Notes: generated by a model from the sequence alone, not told the origin. Numbered from the stretch's first letter, positions 1 to 8,885 are shown. The stretch is DNA of 25,739 nt from JANQPC01 sp039208375 (GCA_039208375.1 JBCCRC010000049.1:1-25739), one strand, 5' to 3'. Numbers and translations are program-made.

Positions 1-642
1 GCTGCCGAGCGTTGTGGCGAGCATGCGGAAGGGCTCATCTTCCCGCGCGATCTGTTTCGGGGGCGGCACGTGGCGGGTGATCAACTCGAACAGGGCAGAG
101 AGATCGGCGCGCGGGCCATCGAGCTCCGCATCAGCCCAGCCGGAGCGGCCCGAGGCATAGAGATGCGGGAAATCGAGCTGATCTTCATTGGCATCGAGCG
201 CGGCAAAAAGATCGAACACTTCATCGAGCGCGCGATCAGGCTCGGCCTCGGGTTTGTCGACCTTGTTAAGCACGACGATGGGCCGCAGCCCCAGGGCGAG
301 CGCCTTGGAGGTAACAAACTTCGTCTGCGGCATCGGGCCTTCGGCGGCGTCGACCAGCAGGCAGACGCCATCGACCATGGAAAGGATGCGCTCCACCTCG
401 CCGCCGAAATCGGCATGGCCGGGGGTATCGACGATGTTGATCCGTGTGCCCTTCCATTCAACGGAGGTGCATTTGGCGAGGATCGTGATGCCGCGCTCGC
501 GTTCAAGATCGTTGGAGTCCATCGCGCGCTCGGCCACCGCTTGGCCCGCGCGAAACGCGCCTGACTGCTTGAGAAGCTCGTCCACGAGCGTGGTTTTGCC
601 ATGATCGACATGGGCGATGATGGCGATGTTGCGAAGATCCAT
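1..642 (-). CDS. typA: TypA/BipA translational GTPase, N-terminal part (cut by window edge)
   Basis: Ribosome-associated GTPase of the EF-G/LepA superfamily, involved in ribosome assembly and stress adaptation. The 214 visible codons cover the G domain. The P-loop reads AHVDHGKTT (residues 10-18), switch II/G3 reads DTPGH (72-76) and G4 reads NKVD (126-129). ERGIT at 49-53 carries the switch I threonine. Full-length TypA is about 600 residues, so domains II, III, V and the C-terminal domain lie left of the window. The chosen ATG gives the standard family N-terminus (MDLRNIAIIAHVDHGKTT). An AGGAC stretch lies about 7 bases upstream. A longer open frame covering 81-707 on the same strand is a different reading frame and is not the gene. 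Identity is secure from the G motifs plus the typical TypA N-terminus. LepA is the main alternative and is less like this. Confidence 0.93.
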   Translation of the reverse strand, partial: MDLRNIAIIAHVDHGKTTLVDELLKQSGAFRAGQAVAERAMDSNDLERERGITILAKCTSVEWKGTRINIVDTPGHADFGGEVERILSMVDGVCLLVDAAEGPMPQTKFVTSKALALGLRPIVVLNKVDKPEAEPDRALDEVFDLFAALDANEDQLDFPHLYASGRSGWADAELDGPRADLSALFELITRHVPPPKQIAREDEPFRMLATTLGS

Positions 643-703
643 GGGGCCGTCCTGACTGCTCGGGGCGCAGGTAGCTTGCCCGGTGCGGAATGGCCAGTGC
701 CAA

Positions 704-1315
704 TCAACGCCCGATATAGCGATCCTTGCGGTGGTTCACGGCGATGATGAGATTGACGACGATGGACCCTGCCAATGAGTAGACCACGAGCACCGGGTCA
801 AGGATGAAGATCGCGGCGGCGAAGAGAAGGGCATCGAAGATAAGCTGCGTCCACCCCGCCTGAAAGCCGATCCGATCCTGCAGGTAAAGCGCCAGCACGC
901 CGACGCCGCCAAGTGATGCGCCGTGGCGGAAGAGCACGATCAGCCCCAGCCCGATCATCGCGCCAGAAAGTGCCGCGCCAAGGGCGGGGTCGAGTGTGGC
1001 AATCTGAAATGCTTCTGGGATCAGTTCCGAAAAGGCCGAAACCATGCCCACGGCCACGAAGCTCTTGATCGTAAAGCGCGGCCCCATTCGCAGCCAGGCG
1101 AGAATGTAAAAGGGCAGGTTCACGAGAAAGAAAACAAGCCCGAAAGACAGCGGTGTGATGTAGCTTAAAAGAACTCCGAGCCCCGCCGTTTGCCCGGTGA
1201 TAAGCCCGTTATGGGTAAGAAATTGAACGCCTAGCGCGCATATCGATGTGCCGAGAACAAAGGCCATCGCATCTTCGTAGAGCCGGTGTTCTAGCCGTTT
1301 ATGAGGTTCTGCCAT
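704..1315 (-). CDS. YitT family integral membrane protein
   Basis: A 203-residue polytopic membrane protein with about five to six hydrophobic helices. It begins with a short charged N-terminus (MAEPHKRLEHRLYEDA) followed by FVLGTSICALGVQFL. The GLITGQTAGLGVLLSY segment (residues about 37-52) and the internal repeat FRHGASLGGVGVLAL, each G-x-x-x-G with small residues, resemble the YitT/DUF161 repeat. The C-terminal cytoplasmic DUF2179 domain found in many YitT proteins is absent, so this is the short form. No transported substrate is established for the family. I chose ATG at 1315; a TTG codon immediately upstream at 1318 would add one residue. Neither has a clear Shine-Dalgarno site. It reads in the same direction as typA and ends 61 bases before it, so the two may be co-transcribed. 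Confidence 0.75.
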   Translation of the reverse strand: MAEPHKRLEHRLYEDAMAFVLGTSICALGVQFLTHNGLITGQTAGLGVLLSYITPLSFGLVFFLVNLPFYILAWLRMGPRFTIKSFVAVGMVSAFSELIPEAFQIATLDPALGAALSGAMIGLGLIVLFRHGASLGGVGVLALYLQDRIGFQAGWTQLIFDALLFAAAIFILDPVLVVYSLAGSIVVNLIIAVNHRKDRYIGR

Positions 1316-1354
1316 CAATGCCCGCGTTGCATGGGGTGAAGGGCTTGTCCAGCC

Positions 1355-2140
1355 TCAGCTGTCATCGCGTGTGTACGGGCGAAGCCGCTTCGGCGGCTCT
1401 GGGCGTGGCTGCTGAAAATAGCCGCGGATTAGGGCGAGGCGCATGCCAAGGCTGTCTTTCTGCTGTGCAAGCTGGCGCACCGTCATCCGGCGCTTCCGTA
1501 CGACCATTCGCGCCACGCGAAAGTCAAAGCGTCGCTTGCGATCGAGGTATTCCTTCGGCAGGCGGCGGCGCACCAGCCGCCAAAGCCAGCCAAGCTGCAA
1601 GAACGCCACAGCGCGGAACGCCATTTTCTGCGCTGACGTCCATACCATGCGGCCGAGCGAGGTAACGGCCGCGAGGAGCCAGATCGGAAGCTTGACCGAA
1701 AATAGGATCAGCCAAAGCCCGAGGGAGGCAACCGAGAGGCCGAGCGTTGCGAAGATCAGGATAAGCGCGGCCACGGTTTTTTCGTACCAGGCGAGCCCGC
1801 CATACCAGCCGAGGATCGCTTCGTATTGCACTGCAACGGCTTCACGATACTGGCCCACGAAACGCTCGATCCGCCGCAGGAGCGCATTGCCGACAAGAAG
1901 CGGTAGCGCCGTCGTCATCACCCATTTCTTCAGAAGCTCAACGCGGAAGAAGATTGCCGCCTGTGATTTCAGCCAGACGAGAATTGCGGGCAGTTCAATT
2001 GAGAGGATCTTTTTGCCGATGATCTGAAGCTGCAAGAGGATCAGCCCCAGTGCCAGAAGCACCTCCTGCCCGAAATAGAGCGTGAGCCAGATCGACGCGC
2101 CGGCGACGAGAAAAAGAAGCAGAAGGGCGCGCAAAAGCAT
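1355..2140 (-). CDS. Hypothetical membrane protein with basic C-terminal tail
   Basis: A 261-residue protein I do not recognise. An N-terminal hydrophobic helix (residues 1-20, possibly an uncleaved signal anchor) is followed by further hydrophobic stretches near residues 27-45 and 72-85. A strong pair lies near 123-165 (VAALILIFATLGLSVASLGLWLILFS region). From about residue 185 onward the chain is rich in Arg and Lys (RRRLPKEYLDRKRRFDF, VVRKRRM), which suggests a cytoplasmic tail that could contact RNA, DNA or acidic lipid. The ATG at 2140 is the natural start. The gene lies between icd and the YitT gene on the same strand, and the icd terminator hairpin sits just upstream, so it probably has its own promoter in the short gap. 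No function is claimed. Confidence 0.6.
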   Translation of the reverse strand: MLLRALLLLFLVAGASIWLTLYFGQEVLLALGLILLQLQIIGKKILSIELPAILVWLKSQAAIFFRVELLKKWVMTTALPLLVGNALLRRIERFVGQYREAVAVQYEAILGWYGGLAWYEKTVAALILIFATLGLSVASLGLWLILFSVKLPIWLLAAVTSLGRMVWTSAQKMAFRAVAFLQLGWLWRLVRRRLPKEYLDRKRRFDFRVARMVVRKRRMTVRQLAQQKDSLGMRLALIRGYFQQPRPEPPKRLRPYTRDDS

Positions 2141-2172
2141 GGCCGCACTCTGCGAAGCATGGTGCGAAAATG

Positions 2173-2202
2173 CAAAGGGCCGGCGGATGGCCGGCCCCCT
2201 TT
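2173..2202 (-). terminator. Likely rho-independent terminator of icd
   Basis: On the minus strand, directly after the icd stop codon, GGCCGGC pairs with GCCGGCC around a CATCC loop. Flanking AAAGG/CCTTT extends the stem, with two extra G residues on one side. The 3' arm ends in CCCTTT and is followed by GCATTTT. The long GC stem with an adjacent T-rich stretch fits an intrinsic terminator; the T run is interrupted, so strength is uncertain. Confidence 0.6.
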
Positions 2203-2218
2203 CTCGAAACCCTGTGCC

Positions 2219-3433
2219 TCAGCCGGCGAGCGCGGCGTTGAGGTTCTCGTCCACCTTTTCAAGGAAGCCCATCGTGGTGAGCCATTTCTGGTCGGGGCCG
2301 ACGAGCAGCGCGAGGTCTTTCGTCATAAACCCGCTTTCCACTGTGTCGACGACAACCTTCTCCAGGGTCTCGGCGAAGTTTGCGAGCGCTGCATTGTCGT
2401 CAAGTTTGGCGCGGTGCTTCAGCCCGCCCGTCCAGGCAAAGATCGACGCGATTGAGTTCGTGGAGGTCTCCTTGCCCGCCTGATGTTGGCGGTAGTGGCG
2501 CGTGACCGTGCCGTGCGCCGCTTCCGCCTCCACGATCTTACCATCGGGGGTCATCAGCTGCGATGTCATGAGCCCTAGAGAGCCAAAGCCCTGCGCCACG
2601 GTGTCGGACTGCACATCTCCATCGTAGTTCTTACAGGCCCAGACGAAGCCGCCCGACCATTTCATGGCTGCTGCCACCATATCGTCGATCAGCCGGTGTT
2701 CGTAGGTGATGCCCTTGGCCTCGAACTGGTCCTTAAACTCGGCATCAAAGATTTCCTGAAAGATATCTTTGAAACGGCCATCGTAGACCTTCATGATTGT
2801 GTTCTTCGTCGAAAGATAGACGGGCCAGCCAAGGTTGAGGCCGTAGTTCAGCGAGGCGCGGGCGAAATCGGCGATGGAGTCGTCGAGGTTATACATGCCC
2901 ATGAACACGCCGCCCGCGGGCGCATCGAAGACCTCTCGCTCATCCACCGTGCCATCAGCGCCCACGAACTTCATCGTCAGCTTGCCGGGGCCGGGGAACT
3001 TCATATCAGTCGCCCGATACTGATCACCGAAAGCATGGCGCCCGATCACAATCGGCTGGGTCCAGCCCGGCACCAGGCGCGGCACGTTCTGGCAGATGAT
3101 CGGCGCGCGGAAAACAACGCCGCCCAGGATGTTCCGGATCGTGCCATTGGGCGAGCGCCACATTTTTTTGAGGTTAAACTCTTCAACCCGCGCCTCGTCC
3201 GGCGTGATCGTGGCGCATTTCACGCCAACGCCAACTTCCTTGATCTTTTCGGCAGCGTCGATCGTAATCTGATCGTCGGTGCGATCGCGTTCTTCGATGC
3301 CAAGATCGTAGTAAAGCAGGTCGATGTCGAGGTAGGGCTGGATCAGCTTCTTCTTGATGAAATCCCAGATGATCCGGGTCATCTCATCGCCGTCAAGCTC
3401 AACGACGGGCTTCTCTACCTTGATTTTGGACAT
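2219..3433 (-). CDS. icd: NADP-dependent isocitrate dehydrogenase, type II (homodimeric)
   Basis: Oxidises isocitrate to 2-oxoglutarate with NADP+ in the TCA cycle. The 404-residue chain matches the eukaryote-like homodimeric type in length and numbering. Substrate-binding residues are visible as SPNGTIRN (94-101, with R100), FRAP (R109) and IGRHAFGDQYRATD with R132, the same positions as in human IDH1. K210 and the acidic residues D250, D271 and D273 sit in the expected metal/substrate region (YLSTKNT, YDGDVQSD). AAHGTVTRHY at 306-315 belongs to the NADP-binding region. The ATG at 3433 is preceded by GAGGAG at 8 bases, which decides it over an in-frame TTG 15 bases upstream. It is followed by a terminator hairpin and preceded by a 230-bp non-coding region, so it is probably transcribed alone. 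Confidence 0.97.
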   Translation of the reverse strand: MSKIKVEKPVVELDGDEMTRIIWDFIKKKLIQPYLDIDLLYYDLGIEERDRTDDQITIDAAEKIKEVGVGVKCATITPDEARVEEFNLKKMWRSPNGTIRNILGGVVFRAPIICQNVPRLVPGWTQPIVIGRHAFGDQYRATDMKFPGPGKLTMKFVGADGTVDEREVFDAPAGGVFMGMYNLDDSIADFARASLNYGLNLGWPVYLSTKNTIMKVYDGRFKDIFQEIFDAEFKDQFEAKGITYEHRLIDDMVAAAMKWSGGFVWACKNYDGDVQSDTVAQGFGSLGLMTSQLMTPDGKIVEAEAAHGTVTRHYRQHQAGKETSTNSIASIFAWTGGLKHRAKLDDNAALANFAETLEKVVVDTVESGFMTKDLALLVGPDQKWLTTMGFLEKVDENLNAALAG

Positions 3434-3663
3434 CGGCGGGCTCCTCAAAAACGGATTGTTGGGTTGCGCGCGTCATATCGGATCGGCGCTGCGCTGGAAA
3501 GAATGGTATGCAAATGTATACCGATTTGTCGCACCACCGGCGAGCGCCCCGCTAAGCCCGGCACGCGCGTCTCCTATCATGTTGGTGAAAACACTCCGGA
3601 GGGCGCCTAAGGCAGCGGGGGCAGCGCCCCCTCTTTGCGAACCTCTTTGCCGGGGCCGCGTGC
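3434..3663. promoter_or_regulatory. Intergenic region upstream of icd with inverted repeat and GC hairpin
   Basis: This 230-bp non-coding stretch must hold the icd promoter (minus strand). Two structures are visible. First, an inverted repeat GGTAT-N8-ATACC at 3505-3522, about 72 bases upstream of the icd start, which could be an operator. Second, a perfect 6-bp GC hairpin with a 3-base loop (GGGGGC/GCCCCC) at 3617-3631, just after the hydrolase stop, which may help to terminate the hydrolase transcript although no T run follows on that strand. I could not place a convincing -35/-10 pair. Confidence 0.35.
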
Positions 3664-4317
3664 TTATCTCGTGGTCTCCGTCAAGCGCCGTTCGACATAC
3701 TCGCTCACATTGCCGATCATCTGCTCCATATACGGATCTTCGAAGAAATGGCCGGCGCCGGCAATTTCCTGGTGCGTTATCGTGATGCCCTTCTGCTCGT
3801 GCAACTTGTCGACAAGCAGATGGGTGTCACGCGGCGGGGCCACGCGGTCGGCCGCTCCGTTGATGATCAGGCCCGAGGAAGGGCAGGGCGCGAGGAACGA
3901 AAAATCGTACATGTTTGCGGGCGGCGAGACACTGATGAAGCCGGTGATCTCGGGCCGACGCATGAGCAGCTGCATTCCGATCCACGCCCCGAAGGAAAAG
4001 CCCGCCACCCAGCAGTGCTTTGAATTCTGGTTCATCGATTGCAAGTAATCGAGGGCGGAGGCGGCATCGGAAAGCTCCCCGATCCCCTGATCGTACTCGC
4101 CCTGGCTACGGCCAACGCCGCGGAAATTGAAACGCAGCACCGTAAAGCCCATGGCATGGAACGCATAGTGCAGGTTGTACACCACACGGTTGTTCATCGT
4201 GCCCCCGAACTGCGGGTGCGGGTGCAGGATGATCGCAATTGGTGCGTCTTTGATTTTCTGGGCGTGGTAGCGGCCTTCGAGCCGCCCCTCGGGGCCGGGG
4301 AATATGACCTCAGGCAT
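3664..4317 (-). CDS. Alpha/beta hydrolase (serine esterase-like)
   Basis: A 217-residue cytosolic alpha/beta-fold hydrolase. The catalytic triad can be read directly: nucleophile S108 in AGFSFGAW (G-x-S-x-G), acid D157 in NGAADRVAPP and H190 in GAGHFF. HPHPQFGGTMNN (32-43) forms the oxyanion region typical of the small 'alpha/beta hydrolase' group often annotated as YfhR- or dienelactone-hydrolase-like. RFNFRGVGRSQG (62-73) is the conserved strand/turn before the nucleophile elbow. No signal peptide is present. The ATG at 4317 has GAAGGAA about 10 bases upstream. It is divergent from iscR and shares a 164-bp intergenic region with it. The physiological substrate is unknown; an ester or thioester hydrolase role is family-level inference. 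Confidence 0.85.
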   Translation of the reverse strand: MPEVIFPGPEGRLEGRYHAQKIKDAPIAIILHPHPQFGGTMNNRVVYNLHYAFHAMGFTVLRFNFRGVGRSQGEYDQGIGELSDAASALDYLQSMNQNSKHCWVAGFSFGAWIGMQLLMRRPEITGFISVSPPANMYDFSFLAPCPSSGLIINGAADRVAPPRDTHLLVDKLHEQKGITITHQEIAGAGHFFEDPYMEQMIGNVSEYVERRLTETTR

Positions 4318-4360
4318 CTTCGTGCCGTTCCTTCGTTGCGCCCTCTACGCCCCCCGTGGC

Positions 4361-4389
4361 TTGACGGGTTCGGAGAGGTTCTTTAGAAT
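4361..4389 (+). promoter_or_regulatory. Putative sigma-70 promoter of the iscR-suf operon
   Basis: TTGACG (4361-4366) and TAGAAT (4384-4389) are separated by exactly 17 bases, a near-consensus pair for the housekeeping sigma factor. It lies 92 bases upstream of the iscR GTG start. The -10 hexamer falls inside the palindrome described in the next entry, so a protein bound there would block RNA polymerase. Confidence 0.65.
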
Positions 4390-4397
4390 TATTCTAA
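4383..4397 (+). promoter_or_regulatory. Irr-type (ICE-like) operator overlapping the suf -10 element
   Basis: TTAGAATTATTCTAA is a perfect 15-bp palindrome centred on position 4390. It fits the alphaproteobacterial Irr-box/iron-control-element pattern TTAGAA-N3-TTCTAA. Irr is a Fur-family, haem-responsive regulator that represses iron-consuming functions when iron is low. The position over the -10 element implies repression. Direct observation: palindrome, match and overlap. Inference: that Irr is the binding protein. IscR could also act in this region, but I could not identify a separate IscR site. Confidence 0.65.
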
Positions 4398-4481
4398 GCC
4401 AGAGCCAAGCCGCGGTCTCAAGGCTGCATGCACCTAAGCGCCCCGTCGCGCGGCGTCAACGTTTTCCGGGGGTTCCAAGCC

Positions 4482-4943
4482 GTGAAACTCAGCACCAAGG
4501 GCCGTTACGCGATGGTCGCATTAGCCGATCTTGCCGCACAAGCAGGCGATGACCTTGTTTCGCTATCTGCGCTCAGCGAACGGCAGGATATCTCGCTGCC
4601 CTATCTCGAACAGCTCTTCGTGAAACTAAGGCGAGCCGGCCTCGTCGAAAGCGTTCGCGGGCCGGGTGGCGGCTATCGGCTTGCGCGCGCGGCGTCTGAA
4701 ATCCGGGTGTCGGAGATCCTAGCGGCCGTGGATGAGACGTTGAACGCGCTCGAAACCGGGGCAGGGGCGTCTGGGGCCTTGTCGGGCACGCGTGCGCAAT
4801 CCATGGCGAACCGGCTGTGGGAGGGCCTTTCGGCACACGTTTACGTCTTTTTGCACCAGACTAGGCTCTCGGATGTAGTGAAAAACGATCTTACGCCATG
4901 CCCTGCGGTTCCGTCGCTTCTCACGGTGGTGGATGACGCATGA
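4482..4943 (+). CDS. iscR: IscR, Rrf2-family Fe-S regulator lacking the three-cysteine motif
   Basis: Rrf2-family winged-helix transcription factor, first gene of the suf operon and presumably its autoregulator. It has 153 residues. The N-terminus MKLSTKGRYAMVALADLA and the wing/recognition region RQDISLPYLEQLF...VRGPGGGYRLAR (34-69) are diagnostic. I chose GTG at 4482 because it gives the canonical IscR N-terminus; an ATG at 4428 would add 18 atypical residues. The notable oddity is that the C-x5-C-x5-C cluster-binding motif of E. coli IscR (C92, C98, C104) is absent. The corresponding stretch (GASGALSGTRAQSMANRLW) has no cysteine, and the only cysteine in the protein is C140 near the C-terminus. 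A single-cysteine IscR of this kind has been described in Rhodobacter sphaeroides as a repressor with an unusual ligation scheme. The next gene begins within a few dozen bases. Confidence 0.92.
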   Translation: MKLSTKGRYAMVALADLAAQAGDDLVSLSALSERQDISLPYLEQLFVKLRRAGLVESVRGPGGGYRLARAASEIRVSEILAAVDETLNALETGAGASGALSGTRAQSMANRLWEGLSAHVYVFLHQTRLSDVVKNDLTPCPAVPSLLTVVDDA

Positions 4944-4968
4944 GGCAGCGCCCTTGTCATCTGCGCGC

Positions 4969-6051
4969 ATGAGCGCGCGCGTCTACCTCGATTGGAACGC
5001 CACCGCCCCGCTGCGGCCCGAAGCGCGGGAAGCCATGATCGCGGCGATGGATGTGGCGGGCAATCCGTCTGCCGTTCACGGTGAAGGACGCGCGGCGCGG
5101 GGCCTTGTGGAACGCGCGCGGGCGCAGGTGGCAGAGGCCTTGGGTTGCAAGCCTGCCGAGGTAATCTTTACCTCCGGCGCCACGGAAGCCGCACAGGTGC
5201 TTGCAGGGCTCCCCTCGGGTACAGCGGTTTGCGTGGAAGAAACCGCGCATGAGGCGGTTTGGGCGCATCATGATCCGATTGGCGCGGATGGGAATGAGGG
5301 CGTGTCGGGCCACACGCTTGCCGTTGGCCTTGCCAACTCGGAGACCGGGCTCATCCTTGAGGTGCCCCAAAGGAAAGAGGGCCGCTATCGGTACGGTGCG
5401 GTCGCGTGCGACTGGCTTTTGCTGGATATCACCCAGGCCGTTGGGCGGATCCCGTTCTCGTTTGCCTGGAGTGGTGCCGATTTCGCGATCCTCAGCGCCC
5501 ACAAGCTTGGCGGGCCGAAAGGCGTAGGCGCGCTGATTCTGCGCGATGGGATTGACATCTCACCCCTACTGGCCGGTGGCGGGCACGAAATGGGCCGGCG
5601 TTCTGGCACTGAAAACGTTATTGGTATCGCCGGGTTCGGCGCCGCAATCACAGCGGCGATGGCTGATCTGGAAGGGGGCCGCTGGAATGACGTGGCCCGA
5701 CTTAGAAATATTCTAGAAATAACTCTGGCCTCTGGCGCGAGAGATACTATTTTTGTCGGGAAAGACAGGGAGCGTCTGCCAAACACCTCCTGCTTTGCCA
5801 CCCCCGGGTGGAAGGGTGAGACACAGGTGATGCAGATGGATCTGGCCGGTTTCGCGGTGTCCAGCGGATCGGCCTGTTCCAGCGGCAAGGTGCGCTCCAG
5901 CCGCGTTCTGAGGGCCATGGGGCTTGAAGATGCGGTGGCTCAAGGGGCTCTACGCGTGTCTCTCGGGCCGACGACGACCGAAGACGAGGTGCTGCGCTTT
6001 TGCGAAGCGTGGCTCGCCCGATACGAAAAGTTCCGCCGCCGCGCGGCATAA
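4969..6051 (+). CDS. Cysteine desulfurase, NifS/IscS-like (class I)
   Basis: PLP-dependent enzyme that removes sulfur from cysteine as a persulfide for cluster assembly. It has 360 residues from ATG 4969 (MSARVYLDWNATAPLRPEA, the usual class I start). An upstream in-frame ATG at 4933 overlaps the iscR stop and would add 12 residues. H94 lies in the ETAHEAV stretch (the PLP-stacking His region). The PLP lysine is K179 in SAHKLGGPKG. The catalytic cysteine is C303 in SSGSACSSGKV, in the long mobile loop typical of class I. It is shorter than IscS (about 400), closer to NifS-like proteins. This makes it the first of two desulfurases in one operon, with sufS at the far end. Bases 5702-5720 inside the gene contain an AT-rich patch with rare codons (AGA, CTA, ATA) that resembles the operator at the promoter. 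Confidence 0.92.
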   Translation: MSARVYLDWNATAPLRPEAREAMIAAMDVAGNPSAVHGEGRAARGLVERARAQVAEALGCKPAEVIFTSGATEAAQVLAGLPSGTAVCVEETAHEAVWAHHDPIGADGNEGVSGHTLAVGLANSETGLILEVPQRKEGRYRYGAVACDWLLLDITQAVGRIPFSFAWSGADFAILSAHKLGGPKGVGALILRDGIDISPLLAGGGHEMGRRSGTENVIGIAGFGAAITAAMADLEGGRWNDVARLRNILEITLASGARDTIFVGKDRERLPNTSCFATPGWKGETQVMQMDLAGFAVSSGSACSSGKVRSSRVLRAMGLEDAVAQGALRVSLGPTTTEDEVLRFCEAWLARYEKFRRRAA

Positions 6052-6074
6052 CAGGCGAAAAGGATCAAGGGCTG

Positions 6075-7597
<1,523 letters not shown>

Positions 7598-7598
<1 letters not shown>

Positions 7599-7798
7599 TG
7601 AAGTCCACGCAGCTGCGGCGGTCGGTGCTGACGATCCTTTTGATCTCGTTTGGTTCGGTCGCTCTGGCGGGGGTCTGGGATGCCCCTGGGATGGAAGCAC
7701 TCGGGTCCGGTTTCGCGCTGGAGTTCACTTGGCTCTGGGGTGTTGACCACGACTGGATGCTTAAGCCGTGCCCGCCGGGGTGGATGTGCGGTTCATAG
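7598..7798 (+). CDS. Small exported protein of unknown function
   Basis: A 66-residue protein with a clear Sec signal: basic MKSTQLRR, then hydrophobic SVLTILLISFGSVALA, ending in an A-L-A cleavage site near residue 24. The predicted mature peptide of about 42 residues is rich in Trp and Gly and ends in KPCPPGWMCGS, two cysteines that could form a disulfide or bind metal. Its ATG overlaps the sufB stop (TAATG), so translation is probably coupled to sufB. I do not recognise a family. A periplasmic peptide encoded inside a cytosolic Fe-S assembly operon is unexpected. Confidence 0.6.
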
Positions 7799-7856
7799 AC
7801 TGTCATCTGCAGAGATTGCCTTGTGTTTTTGATCGATAGTGGAATTCGATACTCCA

Positions 7857-8045
7857 ATGTTGCGTCCGATCCTTCTCACTGCAGCGTTGACCGGCGCGTT
7901 CTGTGCGGCGTTTGCCGTGGCGATCGACTATCTAACCGACATGCTTGAAAGTCGGCAGGTGATCACGGTGAGCTTCGCCTCCGGCTTTCTTGGAAGCCTT
8001 TTCGCGCAAATATTTCTAGGCCGCTGGCGGGATGAGCGGAAGTGA
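7857..8045 (+). CDS. Small two-helix membrane protein of unknown function
   Basis: A 62-residue protein. One hydrophobic helix covers residues 2-22 (PILLTAALTGAFCAAFAVAI) and a second covers about 38-55 (VITVSFASGFLGSLFAQIFL), followed by a basic tail (GRWRDERK). I chose ATG 7857; a GTG at 7839 in the same frame would add six residues (the first sequence reads EFDTP) and looks less natural. It sits between the exported peptide and the YbjQ gene in the suf operon. No family recognised. Confidence 0.5.
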   Translation: MLRPILLTAALTGAFCAAFAVAIDYLTDMLESRQVITVSFASGFLGSLFAQIFLGRWRDERK

Positions 8046-8065
8046 GCCCCTGGGAGAAGACAGGC

Positions 8066-8377
8066 ATGATCGTCACCACCACCCCCTCGATCGAAGGCAA
8101 GTCGATCACCGGTTATCACGGCGTTGTCGTCGGCGAGGCGATTTTGGGCGCGAACATCTTTCGCGATGTCTTTGCCTCGATCACCGATATCGTCGGTGGG
8201 CGTTCAGCGGCCTATGAGCAATCGCTGGGCGAAGCGCGGGAAACCGCGATCCGTGAACTGGAAGATCGCGCCGCCGCGCAGGGAGCGAATGCCGTCGTGG
8301 GCGTGGATCTCGATTACGAGGTGATCAACAACATGCTCATGGTTTCGGCCTCGGGCACAGCCGTGACGGTCGCCTAA
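8066..8377 (+). CDS. YbjQ / UPF0145 family protein (putative heavy-metal-binding domain)
   Basis: A 103-residue protein with the family pattern TTTPSIEGKSITGYHGVVVGEA at the start, VGGRSAAYE in the middle and GANAVVGVDLDYE near the end. Members form a pentameric ring and are often annotated as heavy-metal-binding, but the ligand is not established. Start ATG 8066 has GGGAGAAG 7-8 bases upstream and gives the standard length of about 105 residues; an upstream in-frame GTG at 8042 is unlikely. Placement between sufB and sufC suggests a role linked to metal or cluster handling; that is inference from context. Confidence 0.88.
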   Translation: MIVTTTPSIEGKSITGYHGVVVGEAILGANIFRDVFASITDIVGGRSAAYEQSLGEARETAIRELEDRAAAQGANAVVGVDLDYEVINNMLMVSASGTAVTVA

Positions 8378-8378
8378 G

Positions 8379-8885
8379 ATGGGCAAGCCTGTCATCCATG
8401 TCGATGCGCCCGACCGCTTTCCAATGGCGCCGGAAGGGGGATCGGAGACATTCGGTGCGAACATCTCGCCCGTTGGCGAGGCCCTGGGGCTCACGAAGCT
8501 TGGGCTGACGGTGATCGAAGTGGCCCCCGGCAAGCGCGGCTTCCCGTTCCACAACCACCTCGCCAACGATGAGGCGTTCATCATCCTGGATGGCACCGGC
8601 ACCTACCGCTTCGGCACCGAAGAGCATCCGGTGAAAGCCGGCGATATCTGCGGCGCGCCGCGGGGCGGGGCGGAGACGGCGCATCAGATCATCAATACCG
8701 GCGACAGCACATTGAAATATATTGGTATTTCCACCCGGAACGATCCCGAGATCGTGGAATATCCTGATAGCGGCAAATTCTCGGCGATGGCGATCTGGCC
8801 CGGCAGTTCATTCTTCGATGCGCATCTGAAGATAGTCGCCCGCCCCGAGGACGCGCGCGATTATTGGGAAGGCGAGGAAACCTAG
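8379..8885 (+). CDS. Cupin-domain protein
   Basis: A 168-residue single-domain cupin. Motif 1 reads G-F-P-F-H58-N-H60-L-A-N-D-E65 followed by GTG. Motif 2 reads G88-D-I-C-G-A-P-R-G-G with H102 and N106 (AHQIINTG). Two His, one Glu and a further His thus supply a complete metal site, consistent with a functional metal-dependent or ligand-binding cupin. It follows the YbjQ gene with one base between stop and start, so the two are co-expressed. The substrate is unknown. Cupins of this form occur as sugar isomerases, dioxygenases or storage proteins, and nothing here decides between them. Confidence 0.85.
   Translation: MGKPVIHVDAPDRFPMAPEGGSETFGANISPVGEALGLTKLGLTVIEVAPGKRGFPFHNHLANDEAFIILDGTGTYRFGTEEHPVKAGDICGAPRGGAETAHQIINTGDSTLKYIGISTRNDPEIVEYPDSGKFSAMAIWPGSSFFDAHLKIVARPEDARDYWEGEET

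Noticed and set aside
81..707. A 208-codon minus-strand frame over the typA region
   Set aside because: It is an out-of-frame shadow; the true TypA frame with all G motifs starts at 642 and runs off the window edge.
4428..4481. N-terminal extension of IscR from ATG 4428
   Set aside because: The extra 18 residues do not belong to the family; GTG 4482 gives the canonical MKLSTKGRYA start.
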